A stretch of 64,000 nt of DNA from Actinomycetales bacterium (GTDB taxonomy: Bacteria; Actinomycetota; Actinomycetes; Actinomycetales; Microbacteriaceae), in NCBI GenBank assembly GCA_015654475.1, contig JAATGV010000006.1:52998-116997 (forward strand). The letters are read 5' to 3'. Under the pieces are notes generated by a model that worked only from the letters and a program-made list of their open reading frames with translations, was not told where the DNA came from and ran no database searches. Positions 47,700 to 56,323 of the stretch are shown here, piece after piece; positions within the stretch are counted from its first letter, which is position 1, and the number at the start of each line of letters is the position of its first letter. The position numbers and the translations under genes were made by a program.

Positions 47700-48341
47700 G
47701 TGATCTTGGCAGTCGATTCTTCGTCCGGCACCAGCGTGGCTCTCGTCGGGGCCGCCAGAGTGGTCGCCGAAGCGTCGAGTGACGACACTATAGGCCACAC
47801 CGAGGTGGTCGGCACATTGATCGCCCAGGTGCTGCACGAAGCACAAGCGTCGCCTGGCGATGTCACGCTGGTGGCGTCTGGCATCGGCCCTGGGCCGTTC
47901 ACCGGACTACGGGTGGGTATGGCGGCGGCACGAGCCTACGCCGTTGCGCTCGGGGTGCCGGAGGTAGGCGTGCTCAGTCATGATGCCGCCGCGTTGGAAT
48001 GGCTCGAACACCATTACGCCAGAGCGCGAACGGGGCTTGCCCAGCTTGATCCGTCGGTCACAATCGCCACAGACGCGCGACGTAAGCAACTCTTCGTCAG
48101 CCAATATTTCGGGCTTGACGATAATTGGCTTCCCGTTCGTACGCAAGGCCCGTCCATCGTGTCGGCGGCCGATGCGCCTGCCGAAGGGTGGATTCGTCCC
48201 GAGCGTATCTCGGCGGGTTTCCTTGGGCTCATCGCCGCTAGGCGCAGGAATATGGGGGTTCCTCAGACGGAGGCCGTGCCACAGTATCTCCGCGACCCCG
48301 ATGTGACACCATCGGCTGGTCCTAAGCGGGTGACATCGTGA
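47700..48341 (+). CDS. tsaB: tRNA threonylcarbamoyladenosine biosynthesis protein TsaB
   Basis: Non-catalytic scaffold of the t6A complex, related to TsaD; 213 residues. It begins [16 protein letters not shown] and has the conserved [21 protein letters not shown]. The GTG start is 9 bases after tsaE, and its stop overlaps the rimI-tsaD start (GTGA). Confidence 0.94.
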   Translation: MILAVDSSSGTSVALVGAARVVAEASSDDTIGHTEVVGTLIAQVLHEAQASPGDVTLVASGIGPGPFTGLRVGMAAARAYAVALGVPEVGVLSHDAAALEWLEHHYARARTGLAQLDPSVTIATDARRKQLFVSQYFGLDDNWLPVRTQGPSIVSAADAPAEGWIRPERISAGFLGLIAARRRNMGVPQTEAVPQYLRDPDVTPSAGPKRVTS

Positions 48342-49942
48342 GTTGGGTCATTCGTGATGCGACCGTGGATGACGTGCCGAGCATAATGCAGGTCGAGCAT
48401 GAGGCATTCGGCGTCGATGCCTGGAGCGCCGAGACGATTGCTGCCGACATCGCGCGGCCCACAACAAAGTATTTTGCGGTCGAGGCCGAAGGCGTGGTGC
48501 GCGGCTATGCAGGCGTGTCCGCATTGAGCGGTGGGGAAGCTGATATCCTGACGATCGCCGTGAGCGCCGCGTTGCGTGGCCAGGGGGTCGGCCGCGCGCT
48601 ATTGCGCAGGCTGATCGGTGAGGCTCGTGAAAACTCCGCCCGGCTTATTTTCCTCGAGGTCCGCGAGGATAACCGGGCGGCGATCTCGCTCTATCAATCG
48701 GAAGGCTTCGAGTTCATCGGGCGGCGTCCTGCGTATTACAACGATGGCATGACGGCGCTGACGATGCGGCGTTCGCTCGTAGATCCTGTTGTCGCGGTCG
48801 GGCCTGTCGGCGCTGAGGCGCTACATGCCGGTCGTGCTGCTGAGGGAAGCGCTCTGGAAGGCCAGGTGGTGACAGGGCAGGCAAGCGTCGTTGCTGAGCC
48901 TGCGCCGCTGGTGATCGGCATCGAGACGTCATGTGATGAGACCGGGGTCGGCATTGTGCGCGGCACTCGGTTGCTGGCCAACGTGATCGCATCCTCAATG
49001 GATGAGCATGCACGATTCGGCGGAGTGGTGCCCGAGGTGGCGGCGAGGGCTCACCTTGAAGCACTTGCACCAACGCTGCGGCAGGCGGTTGCCGAGGCAG
49101 GGGTGCGGCTTTCTGACGTGGATGCGGTGGCGGTGACGGCAGGCCCGGGACTCGCGGGTGCGCTCATGGTCGGAGTCGGCGCTGCAAAGGGGCTCGCGCT
49201 TGCCCTCGACAAGCCGCTATATGGCGTCAATCATCTTGTCGGTCATGTCGGGGCCGATGTGCTCGACCGTGGCGCAGTTGTGGCGCCGACGGTTGCGTTG
49301 CTGGTCTCCGGAGGGCATACGTCGTTGTTGCTCGTGCGCGACCTGGTCGATGATGTCGAGTTGTTGGGTGAGACCATCGATGACGCGGCGGGCGAAGCAT
49401 TTGACAAGGTTGCCCGGCTGCTGGGGCTGCCGTATCCGGGGGGACCCCACATCCAGCGCGCTGCTGAATCGGGAAACCCGAAGGCGGTACGCTTCCCGCG
49501 CGGGCTGTCTCTGCCCAAAGACATGGCTGCCCACCGTTACGACTTTTCGTTTTCAGGAGTGAAGACAGCGGTCGCAAGGTACGTTGAATCAATCCGCGAC
49601 TCTGGAGCGCAGGTCTCGACCGCGGATACGGCCGCAAGCTTTCAGGAGGCGGTTGTGGACGTGTTGTTGACCAAAGCTCTTGCCGCCTGCGCCGATCTTG
49701 GCGTACCGCGCCTGCTCCTTGGCGGCGGTGTCGTGGCGAACGGTGCTTTGCGTGCCGCGGCCGAACTCCGGTGTGCGGCGCAGGGCGTTGAACTTCGCAT
49801 CCCTCCGCTTTCACTGTGTACGGACAACGGTGCCATGATTGCGGCGTTAGGGGCTCAGCTCATCCTTGCGGGCAAGGCACCGAGCACGTTGTCTTTCGGT
49901 GCCGACTCGACGCTACCGGCGACTACCGCCATGGTGGCGTGA
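48338..49942 (+). CDS. tsaD: Bifunctional RimI-TsaD: N-acetyltransferase fused to t6A synthase
   Basis: 534 residues joining two usually separate proteins. Residues 1-150 are a GNAT acetyltransferase like RimI (acetylates S18 N-terminus), with the acetyl-CoA loop [14 protein letters not shown] ~35-residue linker follows. From about residue 188 it is TsaD ([17 protein letters not shown]), with metal-binding histidines in [11 protein letters not shown], the phosphate motif SGGHTSLLL and [11 protein letters not shown]. The frame has no interruption. Confidence 0.95.
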   Translation: MSWVIRDATVDDVPSIMQVEHEAFGVDAWSAETIAADIARPTTKYFAVEAEGVVRGYAGVSALSGGEADILTIAVSAALRGQGVGRALLRRLIGEARENSARLIFLEVREDNRAAISLYQSEGFEFIGRRPAYYNDGMTALTMRRSLVDPVVAVGPVGAEALHAGRAAEGSALEGQVVTGQASVVAEPAPLVIGIETSCDETGVGIVRGTRLLANVIASSMDEHARFGGVVPEVAARAHLEALAPTLRQAVAEAGVRLSDVDAVAVTAGPGLAGALMVGVGAAKGLALALDKPLYGVNHLVGHVGADVLDRGAVVAPTVALLVSGGHTSLLLVRDLVDDVELLGETIDDAAGEAFDKVARLLGLPYPGGPHIQRAAESGNPKAVRFPRGLSLPKDMAAHRYDFSFSGVKTAVARYVESIRDSGAQVSTADTAASFQEAVVDVLLTKALAACADLGVPRLLLGGGVVANGALRAAAELRCAAQGVELRIPPLSLCTDNGAMIAALGAQLILAGKAPSTLSFGADSTLPATTAMVA

Positions 49943-49952
49943 CGAGCGACTC

Positions 49953-50078
49953 GTGATTGACCAGATGCCGCCCTCGGGTCTTGCGGGCACGCTCATCCGT
50001 GATGGCCGCCTCCTGACCAGAGGCAACCCGGTGGATGCGTGGCGTCTTTTCGCAGCATTGGCGGGAGTTGCCGGGTAG
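49953..50078 (+). CDS. Possible 41-residue protein of unknown function
   Basis: An open frame starting GTG 10 bases after tsaD and ending in VDAWRLFAALAGVAG. It has no recognised domain and no convincing ribosome binding site; its stop codon overlaps a TAGAAT -10 motif (50076-50081) that could serve the next gene. It may be a gene remnant or non-coding. Confidence 0.2.
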   Translation: MIDQMPPSGLAGTLIRDGRLLTRGNPVDAWRLFAALAGVAG

Positions 50079-50134
50079 AATTGTGAACGAGCGCCGAGTT
50101 ACCGTGTTCGAAACACCCTCGAGAGGCCAGAGCC

Positions 50135-50722
50135 ATGTCCGATGCGAACGATCCGCAGCCCTCTGACGCGCCGACCCCGCCGGATCCTGCGCAGCCGGCT
50201 AGTGCCCTGCCCAAATATGGCGAGCTGAGCGACGCACCGAAATACGGTGAACGTCTTCCGGCACCGCAGTACGGCGAACGGGTCACACCAGCGACACCCC
50301 AATACGGTGAGCATGCGGCCACGGGCGCGCCACAGCAGCCAGGGGGCACGCTTCCTCCTTACCCGCAGGCCGGTGCCGTTCCCGGCCAACCATACGGCGC
50401 CGCACCGGTGTATCCGGGGCAGGCCTACCCGGGAACCCCCGGAGAGCCCCAGGGCCAGCAGGCGCCACAGCGTACAAACACGCTCGCGATCATTGCGCTC
50501 GTCGTCTCTGTGGTCATCTCCAACGTGGTCGGCATCATCCTGGGCGTCATCGCCCTCAATCAGATCAAGAAGTCGGGGGAAAAGGGGCGAGGGCTTGCAA
50601 TTGCCTCGATCATCGTCGGCGTCGTGCTGACCATACTCGGTGTGGTGCTCCTTTTCTTCGTGCTGCCCTCCCTTGGCATCGACTTGGACACGTTGCTCAA
50701 CGACGCATTCACGTCGAACTAG
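50135..50722 (+). CDS. DUF4190-like membrane protein with repeated YGE motifs
   Basis: 195 residues. The N-terminal ~115 residues are Pro/Ala/Gln-rich and disordered, with four repeats of [K/Q]YGE at residues 27-30, 36-39, 45-48 and 56-59, then Pro/Gly/Tyr-rich sequence. Two transmembrane helices (about 116-142 and 154-178) flank LNQIKKSGEKGRGLAIASII, the arrangement of DUF4190 proteins. Function is unknown; a role at the membrane or envelope is likely. TAGAAT upstream is a plausible -10. Confidence 0.75.
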   Translation: MSDANDPQPSDAPTPPDPAQPASALPKYGELSDAPKYGERLPAPQYGERVTPATPQYGEHAATGAPQQPGGTLPPYPQAGAVPGQPYGAAPVYPGQAYPGTPGEPQGQQAPQRTNTLAIIALVVSVVISNVVGIILGVIALNQIKKSGEKGRGLAIASIIVGVVLTILGVVLLFFVLPSLGIDLDTLLNDAFTSN

Positions 50723-50795
50723 GTTCTACTGCCCGGCATTGCACTGTCCCGGTCAGTGTTCTTGTTCTTGTTCTTCTATCGACACGTGTCGCCGT

Positions 50796-51989
50796 TCAGG
50801 ATCGCTTCGCAAGAATCGCACGGTGTCTTCCGTCCACCCGAGTGATGATGAGTGTCGCAGAATTAGTGCCCCGTAGTGAGAGTTCTTTGCGCAACTCGGC
50901 GGGGTCCACCTCCACGCCACGCTTCTTGATCTCAAGTGTTCCGATACCGCGGTCGCGCAACAGCGCCTTCAGCCTCTTACGATTGAATGCCAAATCATCG
51001 GTGACCTCAAAGCGTCGTGCGAAGGGCGTATCCACTCTGCGGTCAGTCGACAAATAGGCCAGCCCAGGGCCGACCACTCCCGCATCGAGTTGCGTGGCAA
51101 GGGTGCCGAGTGCTTTAGCCCGAATTACTGCCGGATCGGGATCATAGATGTACTGGGCTAGCGGAGTGGATGCGACCGGCCTCGCATGCTCGTCTCCCCT
51201 GATCTCGGCCGGCAGGCCTCGGCCGAGCACCAGAGCACCGAATCGCCTGCGCGGTCTCGCAAGCGATCCAAACCACAAGCCGAGCTCAACCGCAGTGCCA
51301 CCATCCGATATCCACAACGCTTCACAATCCTGAGGGATCTGGGCGTGCGGGAAACCTGGACCAAGCTTCACTCCAAGCGGGCGCTCGGATGCCAGGCTGA
51401 GCACCCAGTCCAACGCGGGTGTGAACTGAGCCGGGTCAAAGGTGCGTGACATGGCGCCTGCGGACCCAAGGCGCCTCGCGGGGTCGCAAAACACCGCGTC
51501 GATGCCTGTCAAGTCGAAAGACTCAGCAGTGCCGAGAACTACGCGTGCAGTCGAAAACGGTGACAAGTTGTATGCCGCAATGGCAGCGGTGATCGGATCG
51601 GACTCGACGGCAGTAACCGCAAGATCGAGGCTTGCCAACGCCAGTGAGTCGGCGCCGATTCCGCAACCAAGGTCGGCGACACTGTGCACCCCAGCGTCGC
51701 GAAAACGGCCGGCATGCAAGGCAGCCACGGCAAGCCGAGTTGCCTGCTGCAGCCCATCGTCGGTGAAGAGCAGTTGGTCGGCGAACTCACCGAACTTGGC
51801 GCGCGCCCTCTCGCGAAGACGAACCTGAGTCAACGCCGTGGCAACCACCTCCGGAGTGTAGCCCTCGGCGCGCAACGTCTTGGTTGCCCGCGCCACCGCA
51901 GCGGTGCTGTCCAGGGCAATCGCGCTCGCCGCAGTCACCGCGGAAATGCCATCGCGGGTGAGAAGCGCGCGCAGTTGGGATTCGTCCAT
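50796..51989 (-). CDS. Class I SAM-dependent methyltransferase with THUMP-like domain
   Basis: 397 residues from ATG 51989. The Rossmann motif is SVADLGCGIGADSLALA, followed by VTAVESDPITAAIAAYN and the catalytic-type VFCDPARR. The C-terminal part resembles the THUMP-like RNA-binding domain seen in actinobacterial relatives. The target, probably RNA, is unknown. The frame extends to 52115, but those codons read through an intergenic repeat, so the shorter start is used. Confidence 0.85.
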   Translation of the reverse strand: MDESQLRALLTRDGISAVTAASAIALDSTAAVARATKTLRAEGYTPEVVATALTQVRLRERARAKFGEFADQLLFTDDGLQQATRLAVAALHAGRFRDAGVHSVADLGCGIGADSLALASLDLAVTAVESDPITAAIAAYNLSPFSTARVVLGTAESFDLTGIDAVFCDPARRLGSAGAMSRTFDPAQFTPALDWVLSLASERPLGVKLGPGFPHAQIPQDCEALWISDGGTAVELGLWFGSLARPRRRFGALVLGRGLPAEIRGDEHARPVASTPLAQYIYDPDPAVIRAKALGTLATQLDAGVVGPGLAYLSTDRRVDTPFARRFEVTDDLAFNRKRLKALLRDRGIGTLEIKKRGVEVDPAELRKELSLRGTNSATLIITRVDGRHRAILAKRS

Positions 51990-52044
51990 CCCACCATTGT
52001 TGCGTGTTGCGATCATCAGTGCCCGGATCCGCTGGCATCCAACC

Positions 52045-52175
52045 GAGCAAAACCCGACAACGACCGACTCCCTTATCCGACTCAACCGAGCAAAAGCCGA
52101 CAAAAGAAGCCCCAAACTGTCGGGTTTTGCTCCGTTGAGTAGCGATGGGCGAAGCCGGGTGTCGGGTTTTGCTCC
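52045..52175. repeat. Inverted intergenic repeats (GAGCAAAACCCGACA family), four copies
   Basis: Forward copies at 52045-52059 and 52088-52102 (one change) and reverse copies at 52118-52133 and 52159-52175 form nested inverted pairs. The inner pair extends to ACTCAAC/GTTGAGT flanks and makes a ~23-bp imperfect stem. The region lies between divergent genes, so here it cannot be just a terminator. The family also occurs at 22298-22349. Confidence 0.8.
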
Positions 52176-52224
52176 GTTGATGGCGGACCAAGCGGTGTTG
52201 CACGAGTGCGCCGAGGGTGCTTTG

Positions 52225-52251
52225 TTAGCACTCGTGTTGCACGAGTGCTAA
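52225..52251 (+). promoter_or_regulatory. CIRCE element 1 (HrcA operator) upstream of groES
   Basis: TTAGCACTC-N9-GAGTGCTAA (52225-52251) is a perfect CIRCE inverted repeat, the binding site of the heat-shock repressor HrcA. Its right arm overlaps the -35 TTGCAC (52238-52243) of a promoter whose -10 is TACAGT (52260-52265). Confidence 0.93.
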
Positions 52252-52269
52252 CTGGCGGCTACAGTTCTA

Positions 52270-52296
52270 TTAGCACTCTCATGCCGAGTGTGCTAA
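52270..52296 (+). promoter_or_regulatory. CIRCE element 2 upstream of groES
   Basis: TTAGCACTC-N9-GTGTGCTAA (52270-52296) matches CIRCE with one change in the right arm. It lies at the predicted transcription start of groES. Two CIRCE copies in tandem imply tight HrcA control. Confidence 0.85.
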
Positions 52297-52338
52297 CTGG
52301 TTTTGTGTAATTTAGTTACTCGAAAGAAGAGGTCGCAA

Positions 52339-52632
52339 GTGTCGATCAATTTGAAGCCGCTTGAGGATCGCATCGTCGTTCGTCCCCTCGAGGCTGAGCA
52401 GACCACCGCGTCGGGTCTAGTAATTCCCGATACAGCGAAAGAGAAGCCAAGTGAGGGCGAAGTCGTCGCAATTGGCCCCGGTCGCTTTGACGATAAGGGT
52501 GCGCGCATCCCTCTCGACATCGCAATCGGCGATAAGGTGCTGTACTCCAAGTACGGTGGCACCGAGGTCAAGTACGCCGGTGAGGACTTCCTGGTTCTCG
52601 CAAGCCGTGATGTGCTCGCCATCGTTGGCTAG
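52339..52632 (+). CDS. groES: Co-chaperonin GroES
   Basis: GroES, 97 residues, the lid of the chaperonin cage. The GTG at 52339 after AAGAAGAGG starts [17 protein letters not shown]; the mobile loop is [20 protein letters not shown]. No groEL follows, so the chaperonin partner is encoded elsewhere, as in many actinobacteria. It is controlled by the two CIRCE elements. Confidence 0.97.
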   Translation: MSINLKPLEDRIVVRPLEAEQTTASGLVIPDTAKEKPSEGEVVAIGPGRFDDKGARIPLDIAIGDKVLYSKYGGTEVKYAGEDFLVLASRDVLAIVG

Positions 52633-52648
52633 TTAAACAATCGTGGCG

Positions 52649-52679
52649 GGAGCCGGGTGCTGACAAGGCGCTCGGCTCC
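52649..52679 (+). terminator. Terminator-like hairpin after groES
   Basis: Arms GGAGCCG (52649-52655) and CGGCTCC (52673-52679) with further pairing in the loop, followed by TCCTCCTTTAAT. It lies 16 bases after the groES stop. Confidence 0.6.
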
Positions 52680-52844
52680 TCCTCCTTTAATCTGGCAGCT
52701 TTTTGCCGGTTTCGTTACTAGAGTTCGAACTTCTACCGTGGCGTCTACCGTTGTGTAAAGGCATGCCCGTCTTTCCTTCACTCTCGGGACGGAAATCGAA
52801 ATAGTGGGGTAGTCGCGTCGCCCTAGCCCGGATTCCGCGAGCAG

Positions 52845-52856
52845 TAGGATGATCTG
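52845..52856 (+). promoter_or_regulatory. -10 element for a probably leaderless rarD transcript
   Basis: TAGGAT (52845-52850) ends 6 bases before the rarD ATG (52857), so transcription would begin at the start codon. There is no ribosome binding site between them. The 200 bases upstream contain only the groES terminator. Confidence 0.5.
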
Positions 52857-53792
52857 ATGACCTCGCCAAGCCTCCCATCCTCATCTTCTGCAGGAGGCTC
52901 GGTTGCTCCCGGGCGATCTGGAATCTGGTATGGCCTTGGGGCGTATGGCCTATGGGGTGTGCTTCCCGGATTCTTTCTGCTATTGGCACCGGCGGGGCCC
53001 TTCGAGATTGTCGCCTTTCGCATTATCTGGTCGCTCGTGTTCTGTGCACTTCTGCTGACCGTGACGCGATCGTGGCGACCGCTTCTCGCCGCAATGCGCA
53101 CCCCGAGAGTCCTCTTCATGTTCGGCCTCGCCGGTGTCTTGATTTACATCAACTGGCAGGTCTTCGTCCTTGCCACCGTGACGGGCCATATTCTCGAGAG
53201 TTCGCTCGGTTATTTCATCAACCCGCTCGTCACCATCTTGCTCGGGGTCGTGTTTTTGCGTGAGCATCTTCGCATCACTCAATGGGTTGCTGTTGGACTC
53301 AGCTTTGTTGCAGTGATTGTGCTCACCATCAACTATGGCCAATTGCCCTGGATGTCGCTCGTGTTGGCATTTTCGTTTGGTTTTTATAGCTTTGTCAAAA
53401 ACCGGATGGGCCGAAACGTTGATGCGGTTACCGGTCTTACCCTGGAGACGCTTTGGCTCACCCCCGTCGCCATAGTGATCCTCATCCTGGTCGCCGTGGT
53501 CGGGCCGGGAGTCTCTTTCGGCACATCCGGGGTGCCGCACGCGCTATGGCTCGCGTCCAGCGGAATAGTCACCGCGGTGCCCCTTCTACTCTTCGCCGCC
53601 GCCGCCCGCCGTGTCTCGCTGGTCACCCTTGGCCTCACTCAATACGTCGCGCCGGTGTTGCAGTTTCTTTTCGCCGTGCTCGTCATGCATGAGCCGATGC
53701 CTGCGGCTCGCTGGCTTGGCTTTGTCATGGTGTGGATCGCATTAGTGATCATCACGGTCGACATGGTGCGCAACCGTGCCCAATCGGTCTAA
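52857..53792 (+). CDS. rarD: RarD-type EamA family membrane transporter
   Basis: 311 residues with about ten hydrophobic segments, two EamA repeats. It matches RarD-like proteins by YGLGAYGLWGVLPGFFLLL, INWQVFVLATVTGHILESSLGYFINPL and LGLTQYVAPVLQFLFAV. The family belongs to the drug/metabolite transporter superfamily; the substrate is unknown. A ~20-residue Ser/Gly-rich N-terminus precedes the first helix. Confidence 0.9.
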   Translation: MTSPSLPSSSSAGGSVAPGRSGIWYGLGAYGLWGVLPGFFLLLAPAGPFEIVAFRIIWSLVFCALLLTVTRSWRPLLAAMRTPRVLFMFGLAGVLIYINWQVFVLATVTGHILESSLGYFINPLVTILLGVVFLREHLRITQWVAVGLSFVAVIVLTINYGQLPWMSLVLAFSFGFYSFVKNRMGRNVDAVTGLTLETLWLTPVAIVILILVAVVGPGVSFGTSGVPHALWLASSGIVTAVPLLLFAAAARRVSLVTLGLTQYVAPVLQFLFAVLVMHEPMPAARWLGFVMVWIALVIITVDMVRNRAQSV

Positions 53793-53834
53793 GGACCGTC
53801 CTCGGGTGCGGGACTCGCGCCGGGGTCGATGCCC

Positions 53835-53846
53835 TAATGTAGACGC
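53835..53846 (+). promoter_or_regulatory. -10 element for a probably leaderless lipoprotein transcript
   Basis: TAATGT (53835-53840) is spaced so that the +1 falls on the A of the ATG at 53847. There is no ribosome binding site. Confidence 0.45.
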
Positions 53847-54596
53847 ATGCCACAGCCGCGCCGCCACTTCCGTATCGTCATTGCGTTCGCTTTGATCGCA
53901 CCCATGACGCTGGCGGCCGCAGGATGCACGGCGCCGACTCCTGGGCTGTCCTCCAACGCGGCATCGAGCGCTGTTCCAGTATCCTCTTCCGTATCGATTG
54001 CATCTGTTGCCGGGGACAAGGTGTTGACGATCGCGGCTCAGCTACCAGGCACCGGCGCTCACTCCGCCGCCGCATCGGCTACCGAGGCGGGCGTGCAACT
54101 TGCCGTGCGCGAGATTCGTGCATCGGGCCTTGGGCCGACCGTCTCCCTCTCGCTCTCGGACGCGAACGGCGCTAGTACATTGCCAGCAAGTGTGGACGCG
54201 ATTGTGAACCCGTTCCCCGCAAAGAAAACCGCTTCTCCTTCCGGAACTGTCTTCGCCACGCTCAACTCGGCGGATGGGGCCATCCCAACCGACGATTTCG
54301 TCGCCCGGCTGAAAAGCGTGAGCCCGAGGATCCACGATGCAGAATTCGCTGCCGAGTCCTACGACGCGGTGACGGCGATAGCCATTGCGGAAGTGATCGC
54401 CGGCTCAGACTCTGCCGCGGCCATTGACTCTGCGCTGCCGCTTCTCGCCGCCGGTGGATACAGCTGTGTCAGTTATGGTGACTGCGCCACAGCGGTCAAG
54501 GCCGGGCAGAGCATCACGCTGCACGGTCAGGGAGGCACTGCCGTCGTCGTTGATGGGGTTGTCTCCATCGGCGCGCTCACGCTCTCGTCTCGGTGA
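53847..54596 (+). CDS. Short LivK-like lipoprotein lacking the central region
   Basis: 249 residues. Signal peptide with lipobox AAAGC (Cys27) and a Ser/Ala linker. The N-terminal part (VLTIAAQLPGTGAHSAAASA then AGVQLAVREI) and the C-terminal part (FVARLKSVSPR then AAESYDAVTAIAIAEVIAG) follow the two ends of the complete LivK gene downstream (FQARLTALPDY, AAESYDATVLLALAAL). Roughly 150 central residues of the binding fold are missing, joined by a short stretch. It is an intact frame, so either a specialised minimal protein or an in-frame deletion derivative. Ligand binding in the usual cleft is doubtful. Confidence 0.75.
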   Translation: MPQPRRHFRIVIAFALIAPMTLAAAGCTAPTPGLSSNAASSAVPVSSSVSIASVAGDKVLTIAAQLPGTGAHSAAASATEAGVQLAVREIRASGLGPTVSLSLSDANGASTLPASVDAIVNPFPAKKTASPSGTVFATLNSADGAIPTDDFVARLKSVSPRIHDAEFAAESYDAVTAIAIAEVIAGSDSAAAIDSALPLLAAGGYSCVSYGDCATAVKAGQSITLHGQGGTAVVVDGVVSIGALTLSSR

Positions 54597-54792
54597 TTAC
54601 GCCTGCTGCGGATATGACGCAGAATGACCGATAAGGTTACGAACCGGTCACGATTATGGCCCTTTCGGGGCATTTAACATTTCGGAAACACATCCGTAGC
54701 GAAGTGGACGATTCATGAAGCTACTTTCAGCGGTAGGGATTGACCCACGGGCATCCTTTTTTCTTGCAACAACAATCACTTTTAGGAGCAAC

Positions 54793-56058
54793 ATGAGCGC
54801 ATTTTCGAAGGCCAATGGGTCTTCCTCGCGTACTCGGATGTTCGCGTGGGGAACCAAGGCAGTCGCCCTGGTCGCTACGGGACTCCTGCTGGCCTCGTGC
54901 TCAAGCGGGACAGCAGCTTCGAGCGCGGGTGCGGCGACAGACCTCACTCTGAAGCTTGGAACGATTCTTCCTCAGACCGGTAGCCTTGCGACACTCGGCC
55001 CGCCTGAGTTCGCTGGCGTCGACCTCGCCATCAGCGACATCAATGCCGCAGCGGCCGGCCTGACTGCAACCGTTACTCACAAAGACTCGGGTGATACCAC
55101 GACGGATATCGCCACACAGTCGGCTACAGCGCTTTTGGCTGACGGCGTGAGCGGCATCATCGGTGCAGCGTCATCAGGCGTCTCGAAGACGATCATCGAT
55201 CAGATCACCGGCGCCAAGGTCGTCCAGATTTCTCCAGCAAACACGTCGCCTGACTTCACCACTTACGATGACGGCGGCTTCTACTGGCGGACTGCCCCTT
55301 CAGATGTGCTGCAGGGCAAGATCCTTGGAAACAAGATCGTTGCTGACGGCAAGACCAACGTCTCCGTGATCTACATGAACGATTCATATGGCATCGGTCT
55401 CAACGAGAACCTCTCCTCGACACTCAAGGACGCTGGTGTCACGGTTCAGTCGATCACCTACGACCCCGCGGCAACAAACTTCACCGCTGAGGTGTCGAAG
55501 GCGCTCTCGAGCGAACCAGATGCAGTGGTTGTGATTGGTTTCGAAGAGTCGAAGACCATCTTCTCTGAGCTGGCCACCAAGGACTACGATTTCGCCAACG
55601 TGTACGGCACTGACGGAAACTACGGAATCATGGCGCCAGGTGACAAGCCTGACATCGCAGGTGCACAGTTCACCAACCCCGGTGTCAAGGCAACGGATGA
55701 TTTCCAGGCACGTTTGACGGCGCTCCCGGATTACTCCGATCTGACCGTCTTCTCATACGCGGCTGAGTCTTACGACGCCACTGTGCTGCTCGCGCTTGCT
55801 GCGCTGCAGGGCGGGGCAACGGATGGCGCAACCATCGCAGCCAACTTGCAGTCGGTTTCCGAGGGCGGCACCAAGTACACCGACTACGCGTCGGCTGCCA
55901 AGGCAATTGCTAACGGCGAAGACATCGACTACGACGGTCTCTCAGGCCCCATCGAGTTCGATGCCAACGGTGACGTGACGCAGGCCACAATCTCCATCTA
56001 CAAGTACTCGACTGGTAACGAGAGCGCTTGGGTTGATCAGGTTGATGGCAAGCTGTAA
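54793..56058 (+). CDS. Branched-chain amino acid-type ABC substrate-binding lipoprotein (LivK)
   Basis: 421 residues. ATG 54793 after TTTTAGGAG is preferred over 54715. Signal peptide with lipobox LLASC (Cys36), then a type 1 periplasmic binding fold: LKLGTILPQTGSLATLGPPE, GIIGAASSGVSKTIIDQITG, DSYGIGLNENLSSTLKDAGV. Ligand is a branched-chain amino acid or similar small amide; not certain. It is convergent with the permease/ATPase operon that it presumably serves. Confidence 0.9.
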   Translation: MSAFSKANGSSSRTRMFAWGTKAVALVATGLLLASCSSGTAASSAGAATDLTLKLGTILPQTGSLATLGPPEFAGVDLAISDINAAAAGLTATVTHKDSGDTTTDIATQSATALLADGVSGIIGAASSGVSKTIIDQITGAKVVQISPANTSPDFTTYDDGGFYWRTAPSDVLQGKILGNKIVADGKTNVSVIYMNDSYGIGLNENLSSTLKDAGVTVQSITYDPAATNFTAEVSKALSSEPDAVVVIGFEESKTIFSELATKDYDFANVYGTDGNYGIMAPGDKPDIAGAQFTNPGVKATDDFQARLTALPDYSDLTVFSYAAESYDATVLLALAALQGGATDGATIAANLQSVSEGGTKYTDYASAAKAIANGEDIDYDGLSGPIEFDANGDVTQATISIYKYSTGNESAWVDQVDGKL

Positions 56059-56079
56059 ATAAGCTAGCCAACCACGGCA

Positions 56080-56120
56080 AGTTGTGGCGGGATCCCCTTC
56101 GTGGGAATCCCGCCACAACT
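56080..56120 (+). terminator. Intrinsic terminator after livK
   Basis: A 14-bp perfect stem (arms 56080-56093 and 56107-56120) continued by CCC/GGG pairing, followed by GTGTTTTGGG. It ends the lipoprotein transcript. Confidence 0.85.
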
Positions 56121-56269
56121 GTGTTTTGGGTAGCTAGCGGAGGGCGGGCCCCCCTCCCCGTAAGCCTTCTCTCTACCGACTGTTCCGGCTGCTGCCACTG
56201 CTTGCCGTCTTCCACCCGGCTGCACCCACCAAATTGCGCCCGTGCCAATCCAATCCCTCTTCAAAAAAG

Positions 56270-56301
56270 CTGTGGCCCCGCGACATAAGGCGGGGCCACA
56301 G
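56270..56301 (-). terminator. Intrinsic terminator of the reverse liv operon
   Basis: A perfect 12-bp GC-rich stem (arms 56270-56281 and 56290-56301) with an 8-base loop. On the reverse strand it is followed by CTTTTTTGA, a proper T tract, just after the livF-type stop. Confidence 0.9.
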
Positions 56302-56323
56302 TGAGAGTAGAAAGCCTGTTTCG

